NCBI GenBank assembly: GCA_043775075.1
Contig: JAYVSS010000405.1
Location: 1 to 18,835, forward strand
Direction: 5' to 3'
DNA from: JANLQX01 sp043775075
Lineage (GTDB): Bacteria > Actinomycetota > Acidimicrobiia > Acidimicrobiales > JANYDT01
Length of the DNA: 18,835 bases
Numbering within the stretch: the stretch's first letter is position 1; the number at the start of each line of letters is the position of its first letter. The translations under genes were made by a program, and so were the position numbers. Positions 7,677-16,000 of this stretch are shown in pieces. The notes under the pieces were generated by a model that saw only the letters and a program-made list of their open reading frames with translations, was not told where the DNA came from and did no database searches.

Positions 7677-7876
7677 GAACGCACTCGAAACCTGCTGGGC
7701 GACCGAGCCGAAACACCAGCGAAATATTCACTTGACCTCGAGGCGAGTTCTGCCCTGTAATAGCCAAAAGCTCGACTGGGGACCGGCGGGTGCGGCAAGC
7801 AACGCTCCGTAAAAGGTGAACCTCCAGTCTGGCATACGGTCGTCCGGCTGCCGGAGGAAGTACGCGCGCTCCCCCA

Positions 7877-8731
7877 TCACGGGAGGTCGTAGACAACTCC
7901 TTCACGGGCGACATCGATGGCGGTGCTGAACGCAGGTTCGGCGGCTCCCATGAGGGTGACGGTGCGTTGCACATCATCGAGTTGTTCATCAGTGCGCGCC
8001 GGATCGTGATGGAACAGCGCCAATCGCCGTACGCCCGCGCCGCGGGCAAGCGCAATCGGGTAGTCAATCGTGGAGTGACCAAAGTGGCGCACGGCGGGGA
8101 ATTCCGCCGCCGTGTACTGCGCATCATGGAGCACCAGGTCGGCATTCGTGACCAAGGCGAGGGCCGCTTCGTGTACCGCGCCGTGGCCGTCTGGCCCCTC
8201 ACCCCATTCGACCGGTCCGTGATCGGGAAGATAGGCCATCGTGCTCAAGCCGGAAGTGATTCGGTACCCAAAGGTGCGTCCGCCCTTATGCGGGATTTCG
8301 AGGGCCAACACCCCGAAACCCTCGATTTCGGTCCATCCTTCGTCGAGGCCATGGAACGACCAATTGCCTCGAAGGCCAGAAGGGCGAATGGGAAAATGAG
8401 GCGGACTCATCACCTGACTCAGAACGTCCTCGGCCTCGCCTTGGGCCGGCATGTAAAGCCGCACCCGGGAATCCGGATGATCCCCGGCGGAGAAGAACGG
8501 TAATCCGTAGACATGATCCCAATGCAGATGTGACAGCAGGATCGATCCCTCGAAGGCCGCCCCACCGTGCTTGGAGCCGAACTGGCTGATGCCGGTCCCA
8601 GCATCAAGAATCAGCGAGGGACGCCCGCCATCGCGCGAAAGCGCCACACAGGAGGTGTTGCCACCAAACCGAACGAACTCGGCACCGGGCGCGGGCCGCG
8701 ATCCGCGCACTCCGAGGAGCTGCACTTGCAC
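7877..8731 (-). CDS. Metallo-beta-lactamase-fold hydrolase (PhnP/RNase Z-like branch)
   Basis: From GTG at 8731 the product is 284 residues. It opens QVQLLGVRGSRPAPG with FGGNTSCVAL soon after, typical of this branch of the MBL fold. Metal ligands are visible: H68-x-H70-x-D72-H73 (HLHWDH), then His148 (PHKGG), Asp203 (LHDAQYT), His219 (FGHST) and His242 (HHDP). The upstream frame stays open to 8998, but that extra 89-residue stretch looks non-protein. A GGGGAGG ribosome site (complement of 8740-8746) lies 8 nt before the GTG at 8731, which decides the start. The fold hydrolyses phosphodiesters, thioesters or lactams; the substrate is not readable. Its place between a class III cyclase and a cNMP-binding protein makes cyclic-nucleotide phosphodiesterase activity an attractive but unproven idea. 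Confidence 0.88.
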   Translation of the reverse strand: MQVQLLGVRGSRPAPGAEFVRFGGNTSCVALSRDGGRPSLILDAGTGISQFGSKHGGAAFEGSILLSHLHWDHVYGLPFFSAGDHPDSRVRLYMPAQGEAEDVLSQVMSPPHFPIRPSGLRGNWSFHGLDEGWTEIEGFGVLALEIPHKGGRTFGYRITSGLSTMAYLPDHGPVEWGEGPDGHGAVHEAALALVTNADLVLHDAQYTAAEFPAVRHFGHSTIDYPIALARGAGVRRLALFHHDPARTDEQLDDVQRTVTLMGAAEPAFSTAIDVAREGVVYDLP

Positions 8732-9040
8732 TGTGGACGCCTCCCCGGCTGGCCGGACCGAAAGGACTTCGAAACCCGGGCCACGAGTGTCGCAGATGCC
8801 GACGCACCCAGCGTGCGACAATCCTCGCGGCCATCTGCAGGCCGCCTCTAAAAGACACGGACATTCATCTTTCGTCAACGTGTTCGTGACCGAAGAGGTT
8901 CGCCGAGAACGGCTGGCCCGCTCGGCCACGGCCCCACTGCTCCACCGCCGCAACGGTATTCCCGTAGTGGCCAAAGCGTTCCGGTCGTCGAAGGGCATGT
9001 TGTCGAACTACGGTCCATCACCCGAGGTGTTTGGAGTGGT
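8732..9040. promoter_or_regulatory. Divergent control region between MBL hydrolase and adenylyl-cyclase-like gene
   Basis: This 309-bp gap holds no convincing gene. On the minus side a TTGACG -35 (complement of 8873-8878) is 19 nt from a weak -10-like TTTTAG (complement of 8848-8853), a possible promoter for the hydrolase. Between that and the hydrolase start is a perfect 7-bp inverted repeat, TGTCGCA at 8788-8794 and TGCGACA at 8814-8820, with a smaller nested hairpin (CGACGC / GCGTGCG around ACCCA). It could be an operator or a leader hairpin. No clear CRP-type TGTGA-N6-TCACA site was found. On the plus side GGAG at 9033-9036 supports the GTG start of the cyclase gene. Confidence 0.35.
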
Positions 9041-12000
9041 GTGAGTAACGAGTTCGATGGCCGAGACCGCCTCGATGATCATCCCCAGGCCTATCTCCCC
9101 GGTGATCGTCGTCGTGCGCTGGCTTCGGGGATGTCGATGGCCGACCGGGTGAGCGGCGCTGCGCTCTTCGCTGATGTCTCGGGATTCACCGCTCTGACTG
9201 AAGCGTTAGCTATTGAACTCGGGGCCCAGCGAGGCGCGGAAGAGCTAACGGCCACCCTCAATACCGTGTTCCACGCGGTGATCGACGACATCGACCGATA
9301 CGGCGGCCAAGTCATCTACTTCAGCGGTGACGCCATCACATGCTGGCTCGATGGCGACGACGGGATCCGTGCCGTCGCCGCCGGTCTCGACATCCAACGC
9401 ACGATGGACACCGTTGGACAGGTCACGACGCCAGCGGGTACGGAGGTGGTACTCGCCATCAAGGTGGCGATCGCCGTCGGAGCGGCCCGTCGTTTTGTTG
9501 TCGGTGACCCCGAAATCCAGCTCATCGACGTACTCGCTGGATCGATCGTCGACAAGTTGGCCGAAGCCGAACAGCTGGCAGAAAAAGGGGACGTGCTTCT
9601 CACCGACTCCGTCGTCGCGTCGCTCGGGCAACGGGTCACGACGAGCGAAGCGGTGCGTAAAGGCCAACGCGTTGTGCGGGCCGAAGCGCTCACCGTCGAC
9701 GTGGCCAAGATCGACCCAGGACCCGAACCGGTGCTCCCGGAGACTGAGTTACGTCCCTGGTTGCTCCCCGTCGTCTACGAGCGACTGATCACCGGACGGG
9801 GCGAATTCTTGGCCGAACTGCGGTCCGCCTTTCCGATGTTCGTCCGTTTCGCCGGTATTGACTACGACGACGACCCCGAAGCGCCCGCCGCCCTCGACGC
9901 ATTTGTACGCCGATCGCAAGAAGTGCTGACCCGCCATGGAGGCAACCTGCTGCAGCTGACCCTCGGCGACAAAGGTGCCTATCTCTTCGCCGTATTCGGG
10001 TCGCCCATGGCCCACGGCGACGACGCCGACCGGGCCCTGGCGGCGGCCCTGGAACTGCGGGCGGCGGCGGCGGAAACGGCGGCCCGAGACCTGCAGATCG
10101 GAGTCACCAGCGGACGGGTGCGCAGCGGCACCTACGGCCACGACCTTCGCCGAACGTTTACCTGTCTGGGCGATCCGGTCAACCTTTCGGCCCGACTTAT
10201 GTCGATGGCCCCGTCGGGGGCGATTTATGTGAGCGACGCCGTTCGACGCACCGCCACTGAGCGGTTCCGGTGGCAGGAAGTCGGGACGTTTCCGGTCAAA
10301 GGGCGCGTGGCCAACGTACAGGTTTGGGCCCTTGACGGACACTCCGTCACCGCCGTCAACCGCGACCTCCGGTTCCCGCTCCCAATCGTCGGGCGCGACG
10401 CCGAACTCGACGCCATCGATCGTGGCTTTGCCGAGGCGGCGAGTGGCCGTGGGCAGGTCATCGCCCTCAGCGCAGATGCTGGACAGGGGAAGTCTCGATT
10501 GATTGCCGAGGCGGTGCGGCGCTTTCGCTCCGGTGGGACCTTCGTGGCATTCGGCGAGGTCGCGGTGATCGACGCAAATAGCAGCTACGCAGTGTGGCGC
10601 GAGGTCTGGCGGTCGTTGCTGGCGGTCGATGACCTGGCCTCTGGTGACAAGCAAGTTCGGGCCGTCCGTCGCTTCCTCGTCGGTATCGGCCCCGATCAGG
10701 CGAGGCGTGCGGCACTGCTCGCTCCGGTGCTGGGCATCGATATTGCCGAGAACGACCTGACCCGTCGATTCGACGCCAAGTTACGCAAGACCTCGCTTGA
10801 GGCTCTGCTCACGGACGTGTTGATCGCCCAAGCACAGCGGGGCGCGTTCGTCATCGTTCTCGAAGACTGTCATCGCCTCGATCCGTTGTCCCGCGATCTC
10901 CTCGAGGTGCTGGTGCGGGCCGGGGCGAAGCATCCCGTCCTCTTTCTCGTCGGCTATCGACCGGTCGAGGCGCCCGGCGGCGGACTCGGGCTCAATGCGC
11001 TGCCGTACGTGACCGAGCTGGAACTCGGCGAACTTCCCGCCGCCGCGGCGCAGTCGTTGGCGGCGGCAAAACTACGACAGCTGTATGGCGAAGACATGGC
11101 GGGCGCGCAAGCGCTGATCGATCTCGTCGTGCGCCGGGCCGAAGGCAATCCCTTCTATATCGAAGAGTTGCTGAACTTCGTTCACGGCACCGGCATCGAC
11201 CCATCGCGACCCGAGCAGCTAGGGCCTCTTTCCTTGCCTGGAAGCCTCCATAGCCTCGTCCTCAGCCGTATTGACGGACTAGCCGAGGGGCCCCGTCGCA
11301 CTCTGAAGGTGGCGTCAGTGCTTGGTCGCGGGTTCACCGGACCAATGGTCGAGCGCGTATACCCCGACCTTGGCTCGGACCAGGAGGTGCGATCCAATCT
11401 CCTCGCTGGTCGTCGGGCCGAACTCGTTGTCATCGACCGCGAGGAGGACGCTTCCTGGCTGTTCCGTCACGCCATCACTCGCGACGTTGCCTATGAAAGC
11501 CTGCCGTTCGCTCTCAGATCGCAGCTCCATGCCCGGTGCGGGGCGGAGATCGAGGCCGACGGAGCCGATGCTATCGAAGCCGACCTCGACCTACTCGCCT
11601 ATCACTGGTGGCAAAGCGACAACCGAGACAAGAAGATTCAGTACCTCGGTCGAGCGGGCGACGCCGCCCAGGCCAAGTACGCCAACCAGGCCGCCATCGA
11701 CTACTTCGAGCGCTTGGCCGGGCTGGTGGAGGGGGGCGCTCGGAGCGACGCCTTACGCCGAGCCGGGAAGGTGTTGGAACTCGTGGGGGATTGGGAGCGG
11801 GCCCGCGAAGTCAATGAAGAAGCTCTCGAACTGGCTCGCACTGCCGCCGATCGATCAGGTGAAGCACGGTGCGAAGTGGCCCTCGCCGAAGTTTCGCGCA
11901 AGCAGGGTCGGTTCGACGAGGCGGCCGAACGGCTAGCGCGAGCGGGCGTGACATTTACCGAACTGCGCGAGGATTCCGGGACCGGTCAGGTACTCCATCT

Positions 12001-12754
12001 CACCGGAACCCTCGCCGCCCAGCAGGGCCGATATAAATCGGCCCGCACCAGCTACTCAGCCAGCCTGGAAGTACGTGAACGGATCGGCGATCGGGCGGCG
12101 GCAGCGGCGGTGCTGTCGAACCTCGGCGTCGTAGCCGAATACAGCGGCGAACTCGATGAATCGCAGCGATTCCACGTGCGGGCGTTAGCGCTGCGCACCG
12201 AGATTGGTGATCGCTGGGGAATTGCGGTGTCGCACACGAACCTCGGGATGATAGCCATCCTCGGCGGTCGACCGGCCGACGCCCGTCGGTCGTTCGAAGA
12301 ATCAATGCGCATCAACGTGGAGGTTGGCGACACATGGATGGTGGCGATCAGCCACAACAACCTGGGCAACGCCTGCCGAGGCCTCGGCGACTGGAACGGC
12401 GCTCGGTCGGCCTACGCCGCGGCGGCGCAGGCCTATCTCCCCCATGATGATCGATGGGCGCTGGCGTTTCTCTTCGAAGACGTCGCCGTGCTCGCCGCCC
12501 TGCTCGCTCAGCCGATCGCCGCCCTCGAACTCCTCGGCGCCGCCGATCGGTGCCGTGCCGACGTTGGATCACCCCGACCGGACAGCCTCACGGCCGAGAT
12601 GATGGCCCCGATCGACGCCGCCTGCGAGGCGGCCGGGCTCGAAGAAGCTGCCCGATCGGAGGCCCGGAACCGAGGCTACAGCTGGGATCTGGACCGCTCC
12701 GGCGTCGCCGTCTTTCGAGTTTGTGAACGAAGCGATCAGGGATGGCAACGCTGA
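9041..12754 (+). CDS. Soluble adenylyl cyclase-like protein: two class III cyclase domains, P-loop NTPase, TPR tail
   Basis: The 1237-residue order matches mammalian soluble adenylyl cyclase. Cyclase domain 1 (about 35-225) keeps both metal-binding aspartates, Asp45 in FADVSGFTAL and Asp97 in FSGDAIT, but lacks the usual VNxAxR motif. Cyclase domain 2 (about 262-435) lacks the metal Asp in its first strand (VRFAGIDY) but has GDKGAYLFAVFG (309-320) and GDPVNLSARLM with Asn381 and Arg385, the transition-state pair. The two halves would form a single asymmetric active site that makes cAMP (or cGMP). An NTPase/AAA-like module follows, with Walker A ADAGQGKS (478-485, Lys484) and Walker B VIVLED (604-609). 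Helical TPR-like repeats fill about 860-1190 (EVNEEALELARTA, SNLGVVAEYSGELDES). No signal peptide or membrane helix is seen. GTG at 9041 has GGAG 4 nt upstream; ATG at 9131 is an alternative. It is divergent from the MBL hydrolase and cNMP-binding genes. Confidence 0.93.
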   Translation: MSNEFDGRDRLDDHPQAYLPGDRRRALASGMSMADRVSGAALFADVSGFTALTEALAIELGAQRGAEELTATLNTVFHAVIDDIDRYGGQVIYFSGDAITCWLDGDDGIRAVAAGLDIQRTMDTVGQVTTPAGTEVVLAIKVAIAVGAARRFVVGDPEIQLIDVLAGSIVDKLAEAEQLAEKGDVLLTDSVVASLGQRVTTSEAVRKGQRVVRAEALTVDVAKIDPGPEPVLPETELRPWLLPVVYERLITGRGEFLAELRSAFPMFVRFAGIDYDDDPEAPAALDAFVRRSQEVLTRHGGNLLQLTLGDKGAYLFAVFGSPMAHGDDADRALAAALELRAAAAETAARDLQIGVTSGRVRSGTYGHDLRRTFTCLGDPVNLSARLMSMAPSGAIYVSDAVRRTATERFRWQEVGTFPVKGRVANVQVWALDGHSVTAVNRDLRFPLPIVGRDAELDAIDRGFAEAASGRGQVIALSADAGQGKSRLIAEAVRRFRSGGTFVAFGEVAVIDANSSYAVWREVWRSLLAVDDLASGDKQVRAVRRFLVGIGPDQARRAALLAPVLGIDIAENDLTRRFDAKLRKTSLEALLTDVLIAQAQRGAFVIVLEDCHRLDPLSRDLLEVLVRAGAKHPVLFLVGYRPVEAPGGGLGLNALPYVTELELGELPAAAAQSLAAAKLRQLYGEDMAGAQALIDLVVRRAEGNPFYIEELLNFVHGTGIDPSRPEQLGPLSLPGSLHSLVLSRIDGLAEGPRRTLKVASVLGRGFTGPMVERVYPDLGSDQEVRSNLLAGRRAELVVIDREEDASWLFRHAITRDVAYESLPFALRSQLHARCGAEIEADGADAIEADLDLLAYHWWQSDNRDKKIQYLGRAGDAAQAKYANQAAIDYFERLAGLVEGGARSDALRRAGKVLELVGDWERAREVNEEALELARTAADRSGEARCEVALAEVSRKQGRFDEAAERLARAGVTFTELREDSGTGQVLHLTGTLAAQQGRYKSARTSYSASLEVRERIGDRAAAAAVLSNLGVVAEYSGELDESQRFHVRALALRTEIGDRWGIAVSHTNLGMIAILGGRPADARRSFEESMRINVEVGDTWMVAISHNNLGNACRGLGDWNGARSAYAAAAQAYLPHDDRWALAFLFEDVAVLAALLAQPIAALELLGAADRCRADVGSPRPDSLTAEMMAPIDAACEAAGLEEAARSEARNRGYSWDLDRSGVAVFRVCERSDQGWQR

Positions 12755-12785
12755 GGGAAGAGCACGCGACCGACCGCGGCCACCG

Positions 12786-12799
12786 CGCCCCGGCGGGCG
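12786..12799 (+). terminator. Possible GC-rich terminator hairpin after the cyclase gene
   Basis: CGCCC (12786-12790) and GGGCG (12795-12799) form a 5-bp stem around CGGC, 31 nt after the stop codon. It lies in a very GC-rich stretch with no T-run, so it is a weak candidate of the kind common in high-GC genomes. Confidence 0.25.
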
Positions 12800-12868
12800 G
12801 GCGGGGTCGAGTCGCACTAGCGCAAAAGCCAGTTCGGCAGCAAAGGAGCGGTAAACGTCGTGTTGCCG

Positions 12869-12933
12869 TTCGGTGACCTGAGCACGCACGACTAGATATC
12901 TGAAGAGACGTTCACCTACGATCACGTAGCGTG
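12869..12933 (+). promoter_or_regulatory. Candidate promoter and nested palindromes upstream of the secreted peptidase
   Basis: A TAGATA -10-like hexamer (12893-12898) lies 18 nt after a weak TTCGGT (12869-12874). Downstream, CTACG-ATCA-CGTAG (12916-12929) is a perfect inverted repeat, overlapped by CACG-TAG-CGTG (12923-12933). If the promoter is real these palindromes fall in the 5' leader, about 95 nt before the start codon, and could be an operator or mRNA structure. The rest of 12755-13026 shows nothing gene-like. Confidence 0.25.
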
Positions 12934-13026
12934 GTCGTGTTTCGGCCACCTGACAAACGTGGCCGCACATGGCTTCAAACAACAACATTCCGGCGTGAGC
13001 CGGCCAACGAGCGGAGACGGACCGAC

Positions 13027-16000
13027 ATGGGGCAGCAGCAGAGGACCAGAGCAACAACGAACCGCGCATCGATGGTGGCCCTGTGGTTAGTGGGTGTGCT
13101 GACGGCAAGTGGTCTGGTGGCCATGGTGGCAACCAGCAGCCCGGCCAGCGCGGCGGCCTCTCAGCAGGCCGTCCAGATCACCCCCTTTGCCGACACGTAC
13201 GTCTCGGCCCAGAACCCCACCACGAACTACGGCAAGCGCCCGTTCATGGACGTGGATGGCAGCACCCAGAACAGTTGCTCGGCCCCGAACCTTCAGAACT
13301 ACGCGCTCTTGAAGTTCCAGATCCCGGCGCCCACGCTGGGGGCCGTGGTCACCGGCGCCCGCCTGAGAGTCACCTCGCGCGCAGGCTATACCGCTGGAGT
13401 AGACCCGAACTTCTACCTCCTGCGTCTGAGCAACACGCTATGGAACGAAGACACGGTCACGTGGAACACCTTCCAGAGCGGCATCAATCCGATCCCTTCG
13501 CTGCCTGCAGGGATGGACGTCCGTAAGACAGTGGCCCTCGGCAGCGCATCCATGGTGCGTGCGTGCGGCTCGTCGACCGATCAGGTCAGCGTCTTTCCGT
13601 CCAACGGCATCAACGGGACGATTGACACGAACATGGATCTGGCCACCGCGCAGTCAAATCTCGTGGCCGCGGTGAACGACGCCCGGACGAACGGCGGGGG
13701 CGTGCTCGGCCTTGAGCTGTTTGCTCCCGATTCGGCCAGCGGATCGTCGTGGGGCCGGTTCAACACCACTGACAACAGCGACCCCAATCTGCGCCCCACC
13801 CTGATCCTCACCTACGGATCGGCCGATATCATCCGGGCGGCGACGAACACGGCGAACACCTCCACGAGCCTGGCCGTGCGCGTCAACGGTTCGTCGTCCA
13901 CGCAGTACACGGTGAACGTCCTCACCGGCTCGTCCTGCTTGAACGGACAGCTGGTGAGCCCGACCTCGTCCATCGGCAACTTCTCGGTGGTGACCTCGGC
14001 AGCGGGCGATCCCATCCCCGGCGAGGTGTATGCCACCGGCACCGCCGGTGCATCTTTGGGTTACATCGGCGTTTACCTAACCACCGCCACCGGTGAGCAG
14101 ACGACCACGTTCGGCTGTGTCGCCGCTGGCCTCTTCAGCGACAACGATTCGTGGCCGCGGGCCGCCGATGTCGCGCTTCAGAACGACGTGAACGGGCCCT
14201 CGGGATCTGCCACCGGCAAGGTAGACCGATCGGCAACCTCACGCTGGTACAAGTTCCCGATCCAGCCCGGCGGCCAGGTTCGGGTGGATCTCACGACCCT
14301 TCCCGTCGATCTCGACCTCGCGGTGTTCACCGACATCGCCACCGCCTACAACAAGCTCACCTCGAACCAGGACCTCACCCAGCTGAGTGCCGAGTTCGCC
14401 CCCAGCGTGTTCAGCCCTTCGGTGTTCTCCCCATCGGTGTTCAGCCCCGATGACTACGCCCCCAGTGTGTTCAGTCCTTCGGTGTTCTCCCCGTCGGTGT
14501 TCAGCCCGGACGCCTTCAGCCCCTCGGTGTTCTCACCGTCGGTGTTCTCCCCGTCGGTGTTCTCGCCATCCGTCTTCAGCCCCTCGGTGTTCTCTCCGTC
14601 GGTGTTCTCGCCATCGGTGTTCAGCTCGGCGGACTTCGCCAGCGCGCAGACCCGGAGCCTGATCGGTGTCTCGTACAACACGGGCTCCGGTGACGAGCTG
14701 GTCATCGCCAACACGTGGAGCAACACCGGCAACTTCTACGTGCGGGTGGCCGGGCGCAATGGTGCCTTCAGCCCGACTCCCTTCTCGCTTCACGTGAAGC
14801 GCAACGACCTCGGCGCGTGCGCCGGCGTGGGCCCGCAGGGTTCCGCTCCGGCGCCACAGATCGCCGGCACCGTTCAGTCCGTACTCCTTGTGGATTCGGC
14901 TCGCATGAGGACCCAGGGCAACACCGACCTGCAGGTCAACGCCCTTATTTCGAAGCTATCAACCTTCGCCTCCCGACCCGAGGTGCGCGGTGTCGTGGTG
15001 GACGTCTCGACCGATCCCCGGGTCAATGCGCTGAACGTGCAGGCGGACGGTTCCAGCGCCTCCGGGTGCCCCTATGCGAAGAATCTGGTGGCTGGTGCCA
15101 TCAAGGACATCGTCGCCTCATACCGTGTCGCCAACCCGGTGAAGTACGTGGTGCTGGTCGGCCCCGACGCGGCCATCCCCTTCTTCCGGTACCCCGATGA
15201 CACACTGCTCGGCCCCGAGTCGGACTACGTCCCGCCGGTGAAGTCCGATTCCGCTTCGGAAGCCAGCCTGCGCCTGAACTACGTGCTGGGACAGGACGAG
15301 TACGGATCGTCCACCACGCTCGACCTGGGGAACGGCGCCTTCCCCATCCCGGATCTTGCCGTGGGCCGTCTGGTGGAGACGGCAGACGAAGCCAGCGGCA
15401 TGATCGACGCCTACACGGGTGGTTCCACCAACTCGGCCAATGGTGTGCTCACGCCGACCAAGTCGCTCGTCACCGGGTACGACTTCCTCCAGGACGCCGC
15501 GGACGAGGTGAACACCCAGCTCAGCGCGGGCATCGGTGTCAATTCCGACACGCTCATATCACCCAACAACACCAGCCCCACGGCTGGATGGACAGCCTCC
15601 CAGCTGCGGACGAAGCTGCTCGGGACCACACGGAACGACATCACCTTCCTCGCTGGACACTTCAGCGCCAATAGTGCTCTGGCCGCCGACTTTTCCACCA
15701 CGATCCTGAGCACCGAACTCAATAACGCCGCCACCGACTTCAAGAACACCGTGGTCTTCAGCGCTGGCTGCCATTCCGGCTACAACATCGTGGACAGCGA
15801 TGCGGTCCCGTCCGTGACCGTGAAGATGGACTGGGCCCAGGCGTTCGCCCGCAAGCAGGCCACGCTCATCGCCGGTACGGGCTATCAATACGGAGACACC
15901 GACTTCCTGGAGTACAGCGAGCGGATCTACACAGACTTCGCCAAGCAGCTGCGCTACGGCTCGGGTCCGGTTGCCGTGGGCGCCGCCCTGGTTCGTTCCA

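Noticed and set aside
7732..7761. Plus-strand TTGACC-N18-TGTAAT promoter-like pair
   Set aside because: It would fire antisense into the 3' end of the hydrolase gene with no plus-strand gene downstream; it is recorded only as a chance match.
8732..8998. 89-residue N-terminal extension of the MBL hydrolase
   Set aside because: The MBL fold begins right after GTG 8731, which has a strong GGGGAGG site; the upstream translation is Arg/Ser/Cys-rich and unlike a protein, and it would occupy the divergent promoter region.
9749..10654. 301-residue minus-strand ORF
   Set aside because: Antisense shadow of the cyclase gene, whose plus-strand frame has clear motifs across the same bases.
12931..13026. 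GTG-initiated 32-residue N-terminal extension of the secreted peptidase
   Set aside because: It would place an Arg-rich segment before a good signal peptide; ATG 13027 has a ribosome site and a normal signal peptide follows directly.
12569..13132. 187-residue minus-strand ORF spanning the cyclase-peptidase gap
   Set aside because: It overlaps both flanking genes antisense, has no domain features and looks like a GC-driven open frame.
14401..14640. CRISPR array or minisatellite-type non-coding repeat
   Set aside because: Units are 15 bp with no spacers, remain in frame and vary mostly at synonymous positions, so this is a coding repeat.
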